Source: Eledone cirrhosa | Taxonomy: Eukaryota; Mollusca; Cephalopoda; Octopoda; Eledonidae | NCBI GenBank assembly: GCA_964016885.1 | Contig: OZ024744.1 | Span: 115,142,802 to 115,206,801 of the forward strand | Reading direction: 5' to 3' | Length of the DNA: 64,000 nucleotides | In this document: positions 10,530 to 25,321 of the stretch, in pieces | How positions within the stretch are numbered: the first letter of the stretch is position 1 | Layout: the number at the start of each line of letters is the position of its first letter | Position numbers and translations under genes: made by a program | Notes under the pieces: model-generated | Told to the model about the DNA's origin: nothing | The model's input: only the letters and a program-made list of their open reading frames with translations | Database searches by the model: none

Positions 10530-10680
10530 CCATAATGTAGTCAGCTCCTTGGCATGATTTGATAACTTCGTTACATACAGATGATGTACTGATGGAGTTA
10601 AATACATTGTTAGCTTCTTTAATTCTCTGGTAACATTTATCTAAACATTTAGTCCACTCATGACAATGGTGTTCACTTCC
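10530..10680 (-). CDS. SYNRG: SYNRG-like gene, 151-bp exon
   Basis: Minus-strand exon with acceptor TTCTATTTTGCAG at 10681 and donor ATGG/GTGAGT at 10529. It enters in phase 0, matching the phase-0 end of exon 46186-46289, and leaves in phase 1. It encodes 50 codons and includes EWTKCLDKC, ANNVFNSIS, SSVCNEVI and QGADYIM. From memory these follow the helical C-terminal domain of gamma-synergin (W-x2-CL, AN-x2-xN-x-I, VC-x-EV, QG-x-x-Y). The part of the open frame past 10530 is intron. A trinucleotide array lies upstream in transcript sense and a SINE downstream, each within about 30 bp. Confidence 0.87.
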
Positions 10681-10698
10681 CTGCAAAATAGAATAACG

Positions 10699-11257
10699 AG
10701 ATCACCATCACCATCACCATTACCATCATCACCATCATCACTACCATCACCATCATCAACATAACCATCACTGTCACTATCATCACCATCATCATCATCA
10801 TCACCATAACCATGACCGTCACTATCATCACCACCCACCACCCACCACCACCACCAATCATCATAACTACCATCATCATCATCACCACCACCACCACCAT
10901 CACCACCAATCATCATAACTACCATCATCATCATCATCATCATCATCACCACCACCACCACCACCAATCATCATAACTACCATCATCATCATCACCACCA
11001 CCACCACCATCACCACCAATCATCATAACTACCATCATCATCATCATCATAAAAATCATCACTATCACCACCACCACAATCATCATCAACATCACCACCA
11101 CCACCAATCATCATAACTACCATCACCATCATCATCAACATCACCACCACCACCACAATCACCATAACTACCATCATCAACATCATCACCACCATCACTT
11201 TCACCATTATAAACATTATCATATTCATTATGTTCATCATCTCCATCACCATGTATC

Positions 11258-11289
<32 letters not shown>

Positions 11290-11346
11290 CACCACCATCA
11301 TCATCATCACCGTCACCACCATCATCACCATCATCACCGTCACCAC

Positions 11347-11405
<59 letters not shown>
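10699..11405. repeat. TCA/CAC trinucleotide array
   Basis: Imperfect (ATC)n and (ACC)n. Larger units of about 60-120 bp carrying CACCACCACCAATCATCATAACTACCATCATC repeat between about 10840 and 11180; the internal mark is AATCATCATAACTACCATC. It ends in about 20 pure CAT units. It touches the acceptor tract of exon 10530-10680. Confidence 0.94.
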
Positions 11406-13465
11406 GTTAACATCTACTCCTCCACGGCTGCATGGGTTACACAGGTATACTTATATATGAAATCACAACGCAAAAGACAAATGTTGTTAAGGTGTTCACT
11501 TCACAACATAGGTGTAGACATGGCTGTGTTGTTAATGTGTTCACTTCACAACATAGGGGTAGGTATGGCTGTGTTGTTAAGGTGTTCACTTCACAACATA
11601 GGTGTATGTATGGCTGTGTTGTTAAGGTGTTCACTTCACAACATAGGGGTAGGTATGGCTGTGTTGTTAAGGTGTTCACTTCACAACATAGGTGTATGTA
11701 TGGCTGTGTTGTTAAGGTGTTCACTTCACAACATAGGGGTAGGTATGGCTGTGTTGTTAAGGTGTTCACTTCACAACATAGGTGTAGGTATGGCTGTGTT
11801 GTTAAGGTGTTCACTTCACAACATAGGGGTAGGTATGGCTGTGTTGTTAAGGTGTTCACTTCACAACATAGGTGTTGACATGGCTGTGTTGTTAAGGTGT
11901 TCACTTCACAACATAGGTGTAGGTATGGCTGTGTTGTTAAGGTGTTTACTTCACAACATAGGTGCAGGTATGGCTGTGTTGTTAAGGTGTTCACTTCACA
12001 ACATAGGGGTAGGTATGGCTGTGTTGTTAAGGTGTTCACTTCACAACATAGGTGTAGACATGGCTGTGTTGTTAAGGTGTTCACTTCACAACATAGGTGT
12101 TGACATGGCTGTGTTGTTAAGGTGTTCACTTCACAACATAGGTGTATGTATGGCTGTGTTGTTAAGGTGTTTACTTCACAACATAGGTGTAGGTATGGCT
12201 GTGTTGTTAAGGTGTCACTTCACAACATAGGTGTAGGTATGGCTGTGTTGTTAAGGTGTTTACTTCACAACATAGGTGTAGGTATGGCTGTGTTGTTAAG
12301 GTGTTCACTTCACAACATAGGTGTAGGTATGGCTGTGTTGTTAAGGTGTTCACTTCACAACATAGGTGTAGGTATGGCTGTGTTGTTAAGGTGTTTACTT
12401 CACAACATAGGTGTAGGTATGGCTGTGTTGTTAAGGTGTTTACTTCACAACATAGGTGTAGGTATGGCTGTGTTGTTAAGGTGTCACTTCACAACATAGG
12501 TGTAGGTATGGCTGTGTTGTTAAGGTGTTTACTTCACAACATAGGTGTAGGTATGGTTGTGTTGTTAAGGTGTTCACTTCACAACATAGGTGTAGGTATG
12601 GCTGTGTTGTTAAGGTGTTCACTTCACAACATAGGTGTAGACATGGCTGTGTTGTTAAGGTGTTCACTTCACAACATAGGTGTAGGTATGGCTGTGTTGT
12701 TAAGGTGTTCACTTCACAACATAGGTGTAGGTATGGCTGTGTTGTTAAGGTGTTCACTTCACAACATAGGTGTAGGTATGTCTGTGTTGTAAAGGTGTTC
12801 ACTTCACAACATAGGTGTAGGTATGGCTGTGTTGTTAAGGTGTCACTTCACAACATAGGTGTAGGTATGGCTGTGTTGTTAAGGTGTTCACTTCACAACA
12901 TAGGTGTAGGTATGGCTGTGTTGTTAAGGTGTTCACTTCACAACATAGGTGTAGGTATGGCTGTGTTGTTAAGGTGTCACTTCACAACATAGGTGTAGGT
13001 ATGGCTGTGTTGTTAAGGTGTTCACTTCACAACATAGGTGTAGGTATGGCTGTGTTGTTAAGGTGTTCACTTCACAACATAGGTGTAGGTATGGCTGTGT
13101 TGTTAAGGTGTCACTTCACAACATAGGTGTATGTATGGCTGTGTTGTTAAGGTGTTCACTTCACAACATAGGTGTAGGTATGGCTGTGTTGTTAAGGTGT
13201 TCACTTCACAACATAGGTGTATGTATGTCTGTGTTGTTAAGGTGTTCACTTCACAACATAGGTGTAGGTATGGCTGTGTTGTTAAGGTGTTCACTTCACA
13301 ACATAGGTGTAGGTATGGCTGTGTTGTTAAGGTGTTCACTTCACAACATAGGTGTAGGTATGGCTGTGTTGTTAAGGTGTTCACTTCACAACATAGGTGT
13401 AGGTATGTCTGTGTTGTTAAGGTGTCACTTCACAACATAGGTGTAGGTATGGCTGTGTTGTTAAG

Positions 13466-16400
13466 GTGTTCACTTCACAACATAGGTGTAGGTATGGTTG
13501 TGTTGTTAAGGTGTTCACTTCACAACATAGGTGTAGGTATGGCTGTGTTGTTAAGGTGTCACTTCACAACATAGGTGTAGACATGGCTGTGTTGTTAAGG
13601 TTTTCACTTCACAACATAGGTGTAGGTATGGCTGTGTTGTTAAGGTGTCACTTCACAACATAGGTGTAGGTATGTCTGTGTTGTTAAGGTGGCACTTCAC
13701 AACATAGGTGTAGGTATGGCTGTGTTGTTAAGGTGTTCACTTCACAACATAGGTGTAGGTATGTCTGTTTTGTTAAGGTGTTCACTTCACAACATAGGTG
13801 TAGGTATAGCTGTGTTGTTAAGGTGTTCACTTCACAACATAGGTGTAGGTATGGCTGTGTTGTTAAGGTGTTCACTTCACAACATAGGTGTAGGTATAGC
13901 TGTGTTGTTAAGGTGTTCACTTCACAACATAGGTGTAGGTATGGTTGTGTTGTTAAGGTGTTCACTTCACAACATAGGTGTAGGTATGGCTGTGTTGTTA
14001 AGGTGTCACTTCACAACATAGGTGTAGGTATGTCTGTGTTGTTAAGGTGTTCACTTCACAACATAGGTGTAGGTATGGCTGTGTTGTTAAGGTGTTCACT
14101 TCACAACATAGGTGTAGGTATAGCTGTGTTGTTAAGGTGTTCACTTCACAACATAGGTGTAGGTATGGTTGTGTTGTTAAGGTGTTCACTTCACAACATA
14201 GGTGTAGGTATGGCTGTGTTGTTAAGGAGTTCTCTTCACAACATAGGGGTAGGTATGGCTGTGTTGTTAAGGTGTTCACTTCACAACATAGGTGTAGACA
14301 TGGCTGTGTTGTTAAGGTGTTCACTTCACAACATATGTGTAGGTATGGCTGTGTTGTTAAGGTGTTCACTTCACAACATAGGTGTAGGTATGGCTGTGTT
14401 GTTAAGGTGTTCACTTCACAACATAGGTGTAGGTATAGCTGTGTTGTTAAGGTGTTCACTTCACAACATAGGTGTAGGTATGGTTGTGTTGTTAAGGTGT
14501 TCACTTCACAACATAGGTGTAGGTATGGCTGTGTTGTTAAGGTGTCACTTCACAACATAGGTGTAGGTATGTCTGTGTTGTTAAGGTGTTCACTTCACAA
14601 CATAGGTGTAGGTATGGCTGTGTTGTTAAGGTGTTCACTTCACAACATAGGTGTAGGTATGGCTGTGTTGTTAAGGTGTCACTTCACAACATAGGTGTAG
14701 GTATGGCTGTGTTGTTAAGGTGTTCACTTCACAACATAGGTGTAGGTATAGCTGTGTTGTTAAGGTGTTCACTTCACAACATAGGTGTAGGTATGGTTGT
14801 GTTGTTAAGGTGTTCACTTCACAACATAGGTGTAGGTATGGCTGTGTTGTTAAGGAGTTCTCTTCACAACATAGGGGTAGGTATGGCTGTGTTGTTAAGG
14901 TGTTCACTTCACAACATAGGTGTAGACATGGCTGTGTTGTTAAGGTGTTCACTTCACAACATAGGTGTAGGTATGGCTGTGTTGTTAAGGTGTCACTTCA
15001 CAACATAGGTGTAGGTATGGCTGTGTTGTTAAGGTGTTCACTTCACAACATAGGTGTAGGTATAGCTGTGTTGTTAAGGTGTTCACTTCACAACATAGGT
15101 GTAGGTATGTCTGTGTTGTTAAGGTGTTCACTTCACAACATAGGTGTAGGTATGGCTGTGTTGTTAAGGTGTTCACTTCACAACATAGGTGTAGGTATAG
15201 CTGTGTTGTTAAGGTGTTCACTTCACAACATAGGTGTAGACATGGCTGTGTTGTTAAGGTGTTCACTTCACAACATAGGTGTAGGTATGTCTGTGTTGTT
15301 AAGGTGTTCACTTCACAACATAGGTGTAGGTATGGCTGTGTTGTTAAGGTGTCACTTCACAACATAGGTGTAGGTATGGCTGTGTTGTTAAGGTGTTCAC
15401 TTCACAACATAGGTGTAGGTATGTCTGTGTTGTTAAGGTTTTCACTTCACAACATAGGTGTAGGTATGTCTGTGTTGTTAAGGTGTTCACTTCACAACAT
15501 AGGTGTAGGTATGTCTGTGTTGTTTAGGTGTTCACTTCACAACATAGGTGTAGGTATGGCTGTGTTGTTAAGGTGTTCACTTCACAACATAGGTGTAGAC
15601 ATGGCTGTGTTGTTAAGGTGTTCACTTCACAACATAGGTGTAGGTATGGTTGTGTTGTTAAGGTGTTCACTTCACAACATAGGTGTAGACATGGCTGTGT
15701 TGTTAAGGTGTTCACTTCACAACATAGGTGTAGGTATGTCTGTGTTGTTAAGGTGTTCACTTCACAACATAGGTGTAGGTATGGCTGTGTTGTTAAGGTG
15801 TCACTTCACAACGTAGGTGTAGGTATGGCTGTGTTGTTAAGGTGTTCACTTCACAACATAGGTGTAGGTATGTCTGTGTTGTTAAGGTGTTCACTTCACA
15901 ACATAGGTGTAGGTATGGCTGTGTTGTTAAGGTGTTCACTTCATAACATAGGTGTAGGTATGTCTGTGTTGTTAAGGTGTTCACTTCACAACATAGGTGT
16001 ATGTATGTCTGTGTTGTTAAGGTGTTCACTTCACAACATAGGTGTAGGTATGGCTGTGTTGTTAAGGTGTTCACTTCACAACATAGGTGTAGGTATGTCT
16101 GTGTTGTTAAGGTGTTCACTTCACAACATAGGTGTAGGTATGGTTGTGTTGTTAAGGTGTTCACTTGACAACATAGGTGTAGACATGGCTGTGTTGTTAA
16201 GGTGTTCACTTCACAACATAGGTGTAGGTATGTCTGTGTTGTTGAGGTGTTCACTTCACAACATAGGTGTAGGTATGGTTGTGTTGTTAAGGTGTTCACT
16301 TCATGACATAGGTGTAGACATGGCTGTGTTGTTAAAGTGTCACTTCCCAACATAGGTGTAGGTTTGTCTGTGTTGTTAAGGTGTTCACTTCACAACATAG

Positions 16401-19400
16401 GTGTAGGTATGTCTGTGTTAAGGTGTAGACATGGCTGTGTTGTTAAGGTGTTCACTTCACAACATAGGTGTAGGTATGGCTGTGTTAAGGTGTTTACTTC
16501 ACAACATAGGTGTAGGTATAGCTGTGTTGTTAAGGTGTTCACTTCACAACATAGGTGTAGGTATGGCTGTGTTGTTAAGGTGTTCACTTCACAACATAGG
16601 TGTAGGTATGGCTGTGTTGTTAAGGTGTTTACTTCACAACATAGGTGTAGGTATGGCTGTGTTGTTAAGGTGTTTACTTCACAACATAGGTGTAGGTATG
16701 GCTGTGTTGTTAAGGTGTCACTTCACAACATAGGTGTAGGTATGGCTGTGTTGTTAAGGTGTTTACTTCACAACATAGGTGTAGGTATGGTTGTGTTGTT
16801 AAGGTGTTCACTTCACAACATAGGTGTAGGTATGGCTGTGTTGTTAAGGTGTTCACTTCACAACATAGGTGTAGACATGGCTGTGTTGTTAAGGTGTTCA
16901 CTTCACAACATAGGTGTAGGTATGGCTGTGTTGTTAAGGTCTTCACTTCACAACATAGGTGTAGGTATGTCTGTGTTGTAAAGGTGTTCACTTCACAACA
17001 TAGGTGTAGGTATGGCTGTGTTGTTAAGGTGTCACTTCACAACATAGGTGTAGGTATGGCTGTGTTGTTAAGGTGTTCACTTCACAACATAGGTGTAGGT
17101 ATGGCTGTGTTGTTAAGGTGTTCACTTCACAACATAGGTGTAGGTATGGCTGTGTTGTTAAGGTGTCACTTCACAACATAGGTGTAGGTATGGCTGTGTT
17201 GTTAAGGTGTTCACTTCACAACATAGGTGTAGGTATGGCTGTGTTGTTAAGGTGTTCACTTCACAACATAGGTGTAGGTATGGCTGTGTTGTTAAGGTGT
17301 CACTTCACAACATAGGTGTAGGTATGGCTGTGTTGTTAAGGTGTTCACTTCACAACATAGGTGTAGGTATGGCTGTGTTGTTAAGGTGTTCACTTCACAA
17401 CATAGGTGTATGTATGTCTGTGTTGTTAAGGTGTTCACTTCACAACATAGGTGTAGGTATGGCTGTGTTGTTAAGGTGTTCACTTCACAACATAGGTGTA
17501 GGTATGGCTGTGTTGTTAAGGTGTTCACTTCACAACATAGGTGTAGGTATGTCTGTGTTGTTAAGGTGTTCACTTCACAACATAGGTGTAGGTATGGCTG
17601 TGTTGTTAAGGTGTCACTTCACAACATAGGTGTAGGTATGGCTGTGTTGTTAAGGTGTTCACTTCACAACATAGGTGTAGGTATGTCTGTGTTGTTAAGG
17701 TTTTCACTTCACAACATAGGTGTAGGTATGGCTGTGTTGTTAAGGTGTTCACTTCACAACATAGGTGTAGGTATGTCTGTGTTGTTAAGGTGTTCACTTC
17801 ACAACATAGGTGTAGGTATGTCTGTGTTGTTTAGGTGTTCACTTCACAACATAGGTGTAGGTATGGCTGTGTTGTTAAGGTGTTCACTTCACAACATAGG
17901 TGTAGACATGGCTGTGTTGTTAAGGTGTTCACTTCACAACATAGGTGTAGGTATGGTTGTGTTGTTAAGGTGTTCACTTCACAACATAGGTGTAGACATG
18001 GCTGTGTTGTTAAGGTGTTCACTTCACAACATAGGTGTAGGTATGTCTGTGTTGTTAAGGTGTTCACTTCACAACATAGGTGTAGGTATGGCTGTGTTGT
18101 TAAGGTGTCACTTCACAACGTAGGTGTAGGTATGGCTGTGTTGTTAAGGTGTTCACTTCACAACATAGGTGTAGGTATGTCTGTGTTGTTAAGGTGTTCA
18201 CTTCACAACATAGGTGTAGGTATGGCTGTGTTGTTAAGGTGTTCACTTCATAACATAGGTGTAGGTATGTCTGTGTTGTTAAGGTGTTCACTTCACAACA
18301 TAGGTGTATGTATGTCTGTGTTGTTAAGGTGTTCACTTCACAACATAGGTGTAGGTATGGCTGTGTTGTTAAGGTGTTCACTTCACAACATAGGTGTAGG
18401 TATGTCTGTGTTGTTAAGGTGTTCACTTCACAACATAGGTGTAGGTATGGTTGTGTTGTTAAGGTGTTCACTTGACAACATAGGTGTAGACATGGCTGTG
18501 TTGTTAAGGTGTTCACTTCACAACATAGGTGTAGGTATGTCTGTGTTGTTGAGGTGTTCACTTCACAACATAGGTGTAGGTATGGTTGTGTTGTTAAGGT
18601 GTTCACTTCATGACATAGGTGTAGACATGGCTGTGTTGTTAAAGTGTCACTTCCCAACATAGGTGTAGGTTTGTCTGTGTTGTTAAGGTGTTCACTTCAC
18701 AACATAGGTGTAGGTATGTCTGTGTTAAGGTGTAGACATGGCTGTGTTGTTAAGGTGTTCACTTCACAACATAGGTGTAGGTATGGCTGTGTTAAGGTGT
18801 TTACTTCACAACATAGGTGTAGGTATAGCTGTGTTGTTAAGGTGTTCACTTCACAACATAGGTGTAGGTATGGCTGTGTTGTTAAGGTGTTCACTTCACA
18901 ACATAGGTGTAGGTATGGCTGTGTTGTTAAGGTGTTTACTTCACAACATAGGTGTAGGTATGGCTGTGTTGTTAAGGTGTTTACTTCACAACATAGGTGT
19001 AGGTATGGCTGTGTTGTTAAGGTGTCACTTCACAACATAGGTGTAGGTATGGCTGTGTTGTTAAGGTGTTTACTTCACAACATAGGTGTAGGTATGGTTG
19101 TGTTGTTAAGGTGTTCACTTCACAACATAGGTGTAGGTATGGCTGTGTTGTTAAGGTGTTCACTTCACAACATAGGTGTAGACATGGCTGTGTTGTTAAG
19201 GTGTTCACTTCACAACATAGGTGTAGGTATGGCTGTGTTGTTAAGGTGTTCACTTCACAACATAGGTGTAGGTATGGCTGTGTTGTTAAGGTCTTCACTT
19301 CACAACATAGGTGTAGGTATGTCTGTGTTGTAAAGGTGTTCACTTCACAACATAGGTGTAGGTATGGCTGTGTTGTTAAGGTGTCACTTCACAACATAGG

Positions 19401-22400
19401 TGTAGGTATGGCTGTGTTGTTAAGGTGTTCACTTCACAACATAGGTGTAGGTATGGCTGTGTTGTTAAGGTGTTCACTTCACAACATAGGTGTAGGTATG
19501 GCTGTGTTGTTAAGGTGTCACTTCACAACATAGGTGTAGGTATGGCTGTGTTGTTAAGGTGTTCACTTCACAACATAGGTGTAGGTATGGCTGTGTTGTT
19601 AAGGTGTTCACTTCACAACATAGGTGTAGGTATGGCTGTGTTGTTAAGGTGTCACTTCACAACATAGGTGTAGGTATGGCTGTGTTGTTAAGGTGTTCAC
19701 TTCACAACATAGGTGTAGGTATGGCTGTGTTGTTAAGGTGTTCACTTCACAACATAGGTGTATGTATGTCTGTGTTGTTAAGGTGTTCACTTCACAACAT
19801 AGGTGTAGGTATGGCTGTGTTGTTAAGGTGTTCACTTCACAACATAGGTGTAGGTATGGCTGTGTTGTTAAGGTGTTCACTTCACAACATAGGTGTAGGT
19901 ATGGCTGTGTTGTTAAGGTGTTCACTTCACAACATAGGTGTAGGTATGTCTGTGTTGTTAAGGTGTCACTTCACAACATAGGTGTAGGTATGGCTGTGTT
20001 GTTAAGGTGTTCACTTCACAACATAGGTGTAGGTATGGTTGTGTTGTTAAGGTGTTCACTTCACAACATAGGGGTAGGTATGGCTGTGTTGTTAAGGTGT
20101 TCACTTCACAACATAGGTGTAGGTATGGCTGTGTTGTTAAGGTGTTCACTTCACAACATAGGTGTAGGTATGGCTGTGTTGTTAAGGTGTTCACTTCACA
20201 ACATAGGTGTAGGTATGGTTGTGTTGTTAAGGTGTTCACTTCACAACATAGGTGTAGGTATAGCTGTGTTGTTAAGGTGTTCACTTCACAACATAGGTGT
20301 AGACATGGCTGTGTTGTTAAGGTGTTCACTTCACAACATAGGTGTAGGTATGGTTGTGTTGTTAAGGTGTTCACTTCACAACATAGGTGTAGGTATGGCT
20401 GTGTTGTTAAGGTGTCACTTCACAACATAGGTGTAGGTATGTCTGTGTTGTTAAGGTGTTCACTTCACAACATAGGTGTAGGTATGGTTGTGTTGTTAAG
20501 GTGTTCACTTCACAACATAGGTGTAGGTATGGCTGTGTTGTTAAGGTGTTCACTTCACAACATAGGTGTAGGTATGGTTGTGTTGTTAAGGTGTTCACTT
20601 CACAACATAGGTGTAGGTATGTCTGTGTTGTTAAGGTGTCACTTCACAACATAGGTGTAGGTATGGCTGTGTTGTTAAGGTGTTCACTTCACAACATAGG
20701 TGTAGGTATGGTTGTGTTGTTAAGGTGTTCACTTCACAACATAGGTGTAGGTATGGCTGTGTTGTTAAGGTGTCACTTCACAACATAGGTGTAGACATGG
20801 CTGTGTTGTTAAGGTTTTCACTTCACAACATAGGTGTAGGTATGGCTGTGTTGTTAAGGTGTCACTTCACAACATAGGTGTAGGTATGTCTGTGTTGTTA
20901 AGGTGGCACTTCACAACATAGGTGTAGGTATGGCTGTGTTGTTAAGGTGTTCACTTCACAACATAGGTGTAGGTATGTCTGTGTTGTTAAGGTGTTCACT
21001 TCACAACATAGGTGTAGGTATAGCTGTGTTGTTAAGGTGTTCACTTCACAACATAGGTGTAGGTATGGCTGTGTTGTTAAGGTGTTCACTTCACAACATA
21101 GGTGTAGGTATAGCTGTGTTGTTAAGGTGTTCACTTCACAACATAGGTGTAGGTATGGTTGTGTTGTTAAGGTGTTCACTTCACAACATAGGTGTAGGTA
21201 TGGCTGTGTTGTTAAGGTGTCACTTCACAACATAGGTGTAGGTATGTCTGTGTTGTTAAGGTGTTCACTTCACAACATAGGTGTAGGTATGGCTGTGTTG
21301 TTAAGGTGTTCACTTCACAACATAGGTGTAGGTATAGCTGTGTTGTTAAGGTGTTCACTTCACAACATAGGTGTAGGTATGGTTGTGTTGTTAAGGTGTT
21401 CACTTCACAACATAGGTGTAGGTATGGCTGTGTTGTTAAGGAGTTCTCTTCACAACATAGGGGTAGGTATGGCTGTGTTGTTAAGGTGTTCACTTCACAA
21501 CATAGGTGTAGACATGGCTGTGTTGTTAAGGTGTTCACTTCACAACATATGTGTAGGTATGGCTGTGTTGTTAAGGTGTTCACTTCACAACATAGGTGTA
21601 GGTATGGCTGTGTTGTTAAGGTGTTCACTTCACAACATAGGTGTAGGTATAGCTGTGTTGTTAAGGTGTTCATTTCACAACATAGGTGTAGGTATGGTTG
21701 TGTTGTTAAGGTGTTCACTTCACAACATAGGTGTAGGTATGGCTGTGTTGTTAAGGTGTCACTTCACAACATAGGTGTAGGTATGTCTGTGTTGTTAAGG
21801 TGTTCACTTCACAACATAGGTGTAGGTATGGCTGTGTTGTTAAGGTGTTCACTTCACAACATAGGTGTAGGTATGGCTGTGTTGTTAAGGTGTCACTTCA
21901 CAACATAGGTGTAGGTATGGCTGTGTTGTTCAGGTGTTCACTTCACAACATAGGTGTAGGTATAGCTGTGTTGTTAAGGTGTTCACTTCACAACATAGGT
22001 GTAGGTATGGTTGTGTTGTTAAGGTGTTCACTTCACAACATAGGTGTAGGTATGGCTGTGTTGTTAAGGAGTTCTCTTCACAACATAGGGGTAGGTATGG
22101 CTGTGTTGTTAAGGTGTTCACTTCACAACATAGGTGTAGACATGGCTGTGTTGTTAAGGTGTTCACTTCACAACATAGGTGTAGGTATGGCTGTGTTGTT
22201 AAGGTGTCACTTCACAACATAGGTGTAGGTATGGCTGTGTTGTTAAGGTGTTCACTTCACAACATAGGTGTAGGTATAGCTGTGTTGTTAAGGTGTTCAC
22301 TTCACAACATAGGTGTAGGTATGTCTGTGTTGTTAAGGTGTTCACTTCACAACATAGGTGTAGGTATGGCTGTGTTGTTAAGGTGTTCACTTCACAACAT

Positions 22401-22745
22401 AGGTGTAGGTATAGCTGTGTTGTTAAGGTGTTCACTTCACAACATAGGTGTAGACATGGCTGTGTTGTTAAGGTGTTCACTTCACAACATAGGTGTAGGT
22501 ATGTCTGTGTTGTTAAGGTGTTCACTTCACAACATAGGTGTAGGTATGGCTGTGTTGTTAAGGTGTCACTTCACAACATAGGTGTAGGTATGGCTGTGTT
22601 GTTAAGGTGTTCACTTCACAACATAGGTGTAGGTATGTCTGTGTTGTTAAGGTTTTCACTTCACAACATAGGTGTAGGTATGGCTGTGTTGTTAAGGTGT
22701 TCACTTCACAACATAGGTGTAGGTATGTCTGTGTTGTTAAGGTGT
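13466..22745. repeat. Higher-order duplication in the array, offset 7,214 bp
   Basis: The variant order from about 13466 to 15450 matches 20680 to 22660. Shared rare marks are GGTGGCACTTC (13689 and 20903), GAGTTCTCTTC (14226 and 21440) and ACATATGTGT (14333 and 21547). One copy has a CATTTCAC substitution at about 21672 that the other lacks. Confidence 0.85.
15528..19981. repeat. Higher-order duplication in the array, offset 2,307 bp
   Basis: The variant string from about 15528 to 17630 recurs at about 17835 to 19980. It includes rare marks such as a CTTGACAACA unit (16165 and 18472), a CTTCATGACA unit (16301 and 18608), GTAGGTTTGTCTG (16358 and 18665) and the truncated TCTGTGTTAAGGTGTAGAC unit (16411 and 18718). 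One extra 45-bp unit separates the copies later on. Confidence 0.88.
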
Positions 22746-25321
22746 TCACTTCACAACATAGGTGTAGGTATGTCTGTGTTGTTTAGGTGTTCACTTCACA
22801 ACATAGGTGTAGGTATGGCTGTGTTGTTAAGGTGTTCACTTCACAACATAGGTGTAGACATGGCTGTGTTGTTAAGGTGTTCACTTCACAACATAGGTGT
22901 AGGTATGGTTGTGTTGTTAAGGTGTTCACTTCACAACATAGGTGTAGACATGGCTGTGTTGTTAAGGTGTTCACTTCACAACATAGGTGTAGGTATGTCT
23001 GTGTTGTTAAGGTGTTCACTTCACAACATAGGTGTAGGTATGGCTGTGTTGTTAAGGTGTTCACTTCACAACATAGGTGTAGGTATGTCTGTGTTGTTAA
23101 GGTGTTCACTTCACAACATAGGTGTAGGTATGGCTGTGTTGTTAAGGTGTTCACTTCATAACATAGGTGTAGGTATGTCTGTGTTGTTAAGGTGTTCACT
23201 TCACAACATAGGTGTATGTATGTCTGTGTTGTTAAGGTGTTCACTTCACAACATAGGTGTAGGTATGGCTGTGTTGTTAAGGTGTTCACTTCACAACATA
23301 GGTGTAGGTATGTCTGTGTTGTTAAGGTGTTCACTTCACAACATAGGTGTAGGTATGGTTGTGTTGTTAAGGTGTTCACTTGACAACATAGGTGTAGACA
23401 TGGCTGTGTTGTTAAGGTGTTCACTTCACAACATAGGTGTAGGTATGTCTGTGTTGTTGAGGTGTTCACTTCACAACATAGGTGTAGGTATGGTTGTGTT
23501 GTTAAGGTGTTCACTTCATGACATAGGTGTAGACATGGCTGTGTTGTTAAAGTGTCACTTCCCAACATAGGTGTAGGTTTGTCTGTGTTGTTAAGGTGTT
23601 CACTTCACAACATAGGTGTAGGTATGTCTGTGTTAAGGTGTAGACATGGCTGTGTTGTTAAGGTGTTCACTTCACAACATAGGTGTATGTATGGCTGTGT
23701 TGTTAAGGTGTTCACTTCACAACATAGGTGTAGGTATGTCTGTGTTGTTAAGGTGTTCACTTCACAACATAGGTGTAGGTATGGTTGTGTTGTTAAGGTG
23801 TTCACTTCACAACATAGGTGTAGACATGGCTGTGTTGTTAAGGTGTTCACTTCACAACATAGGTGTAGGTATGTCTGTGTTGTTGAGGTGTTCACTTCAC
23901 AACATAGGTGTAGACATGGCTGTGTTGTTAAGGTGTCACTTCACAACATAGGTGTAGGTATGTCTGTGTTAAGGTGTTTACTTCACAACATAGGTGTAGG
24001 TATAGCTGTGTCGTTAAGGTGTTCACTTCACAACATAGGTGTAGGTATAGCTGTGTTGTTAAGGTGTTCACTTCACAACATAGGTGTAGGTATGGTTGTG
24101 TTGTTAAGGTGTTCACTTCACAACATAGGTGTAGACATGGCTGTGTTGTTAAGGTGTTCACTTCACAACATAGATGTAGGTATGGCTGTGTTGTTAAGGT
24201 GTTCACTTCACAACATAGGTGTAGACATGGCTGTGTTGTTAAGGTGTTCACTTCACAACATATGTGTAGGTATGGCTGTGTTGTTAAGGTGTTCACTTCA
24301 CAACATAGGTGTAGGTATGGCTGTGTTGTTAAGGTGTTCACTTCACAACATAGGTGTAGACATGGCTGTGTTGTTAAGGTGTTCACTTCACAACATATGT
24401 GTAGGTATGGCTGTGTTGTTAAGGTGTTCACTTCACAACATAGGTGTAGGTATGGCTGTGTTGTTAAGGTGTTCACTTCACAACATAGGTGTAGGTATAG
24501 CTGTGTTGTTAAGGTGTTCACTTCACAACATAGGTGTAGGTATGGTTGTGTTGTTAAGGTGTTCACTTCACAACATAGGTGTAGGTATGGCTGTGTTGTT
24601 AAGGTGTCACTTCACAACATAGGTGTAGGTATGTCTGTGTTGTTAAGGTGTTCACTTCACAACATAGGTGTAGGTATGGCTGTGTTGTTAAGGAGTTCTC
24701 TTCACAATATAGGGGTAGGTATGGCTGTGTTGTTAAGGTGTTCACTTCACAACATAGGTGTAGACATGGCTGTGTTGTTAAGGTGTTCACTTCACAACAT
24801 AGGTGTAGGTATGTCTGTGTTATTAAGGTGTTCACTTCACAACATAGGTGTAGGTATGGCTGTGTTGTTAAGGTGTTCACTTCACAACATAGGTGTAGGT
24901 ATAGCTGTGTTGTTAAGGTGTTCACTTCACAACATAGGTGTAGACATGGCTGTGTTGTTAAGGTGTTCACTTCACAACATAGGTGTAGACATGGCTGTGT
25001 TGTTAAGGTGTTCACTTCACAACATAGGTGTAGGTATGTCTGTGTTGTTAAGGTGTTCACTTCACAACATAGGTGTAGGTATGGCTGTGTTGTTAAGGTG
25101 TCACTTCACAACATAGGTGTAGGTATGGCTGTGTTGTTAAGGTGTTCACTTCACAACATAGGTGTAGGTATGTCTGTGTTGTTAAGGTTTTCACTTCACA
25201 ACATAGGTGTAGGTATGGCTGTGTTGTTAAGGTGTTCATTTCACAACATAGGTGTAGGTATGTCTGTGTTGTTAAGGTGTTCACTTCACAACATAGGTGT
25301 AGGTATGTCTGTGTTGTTTAG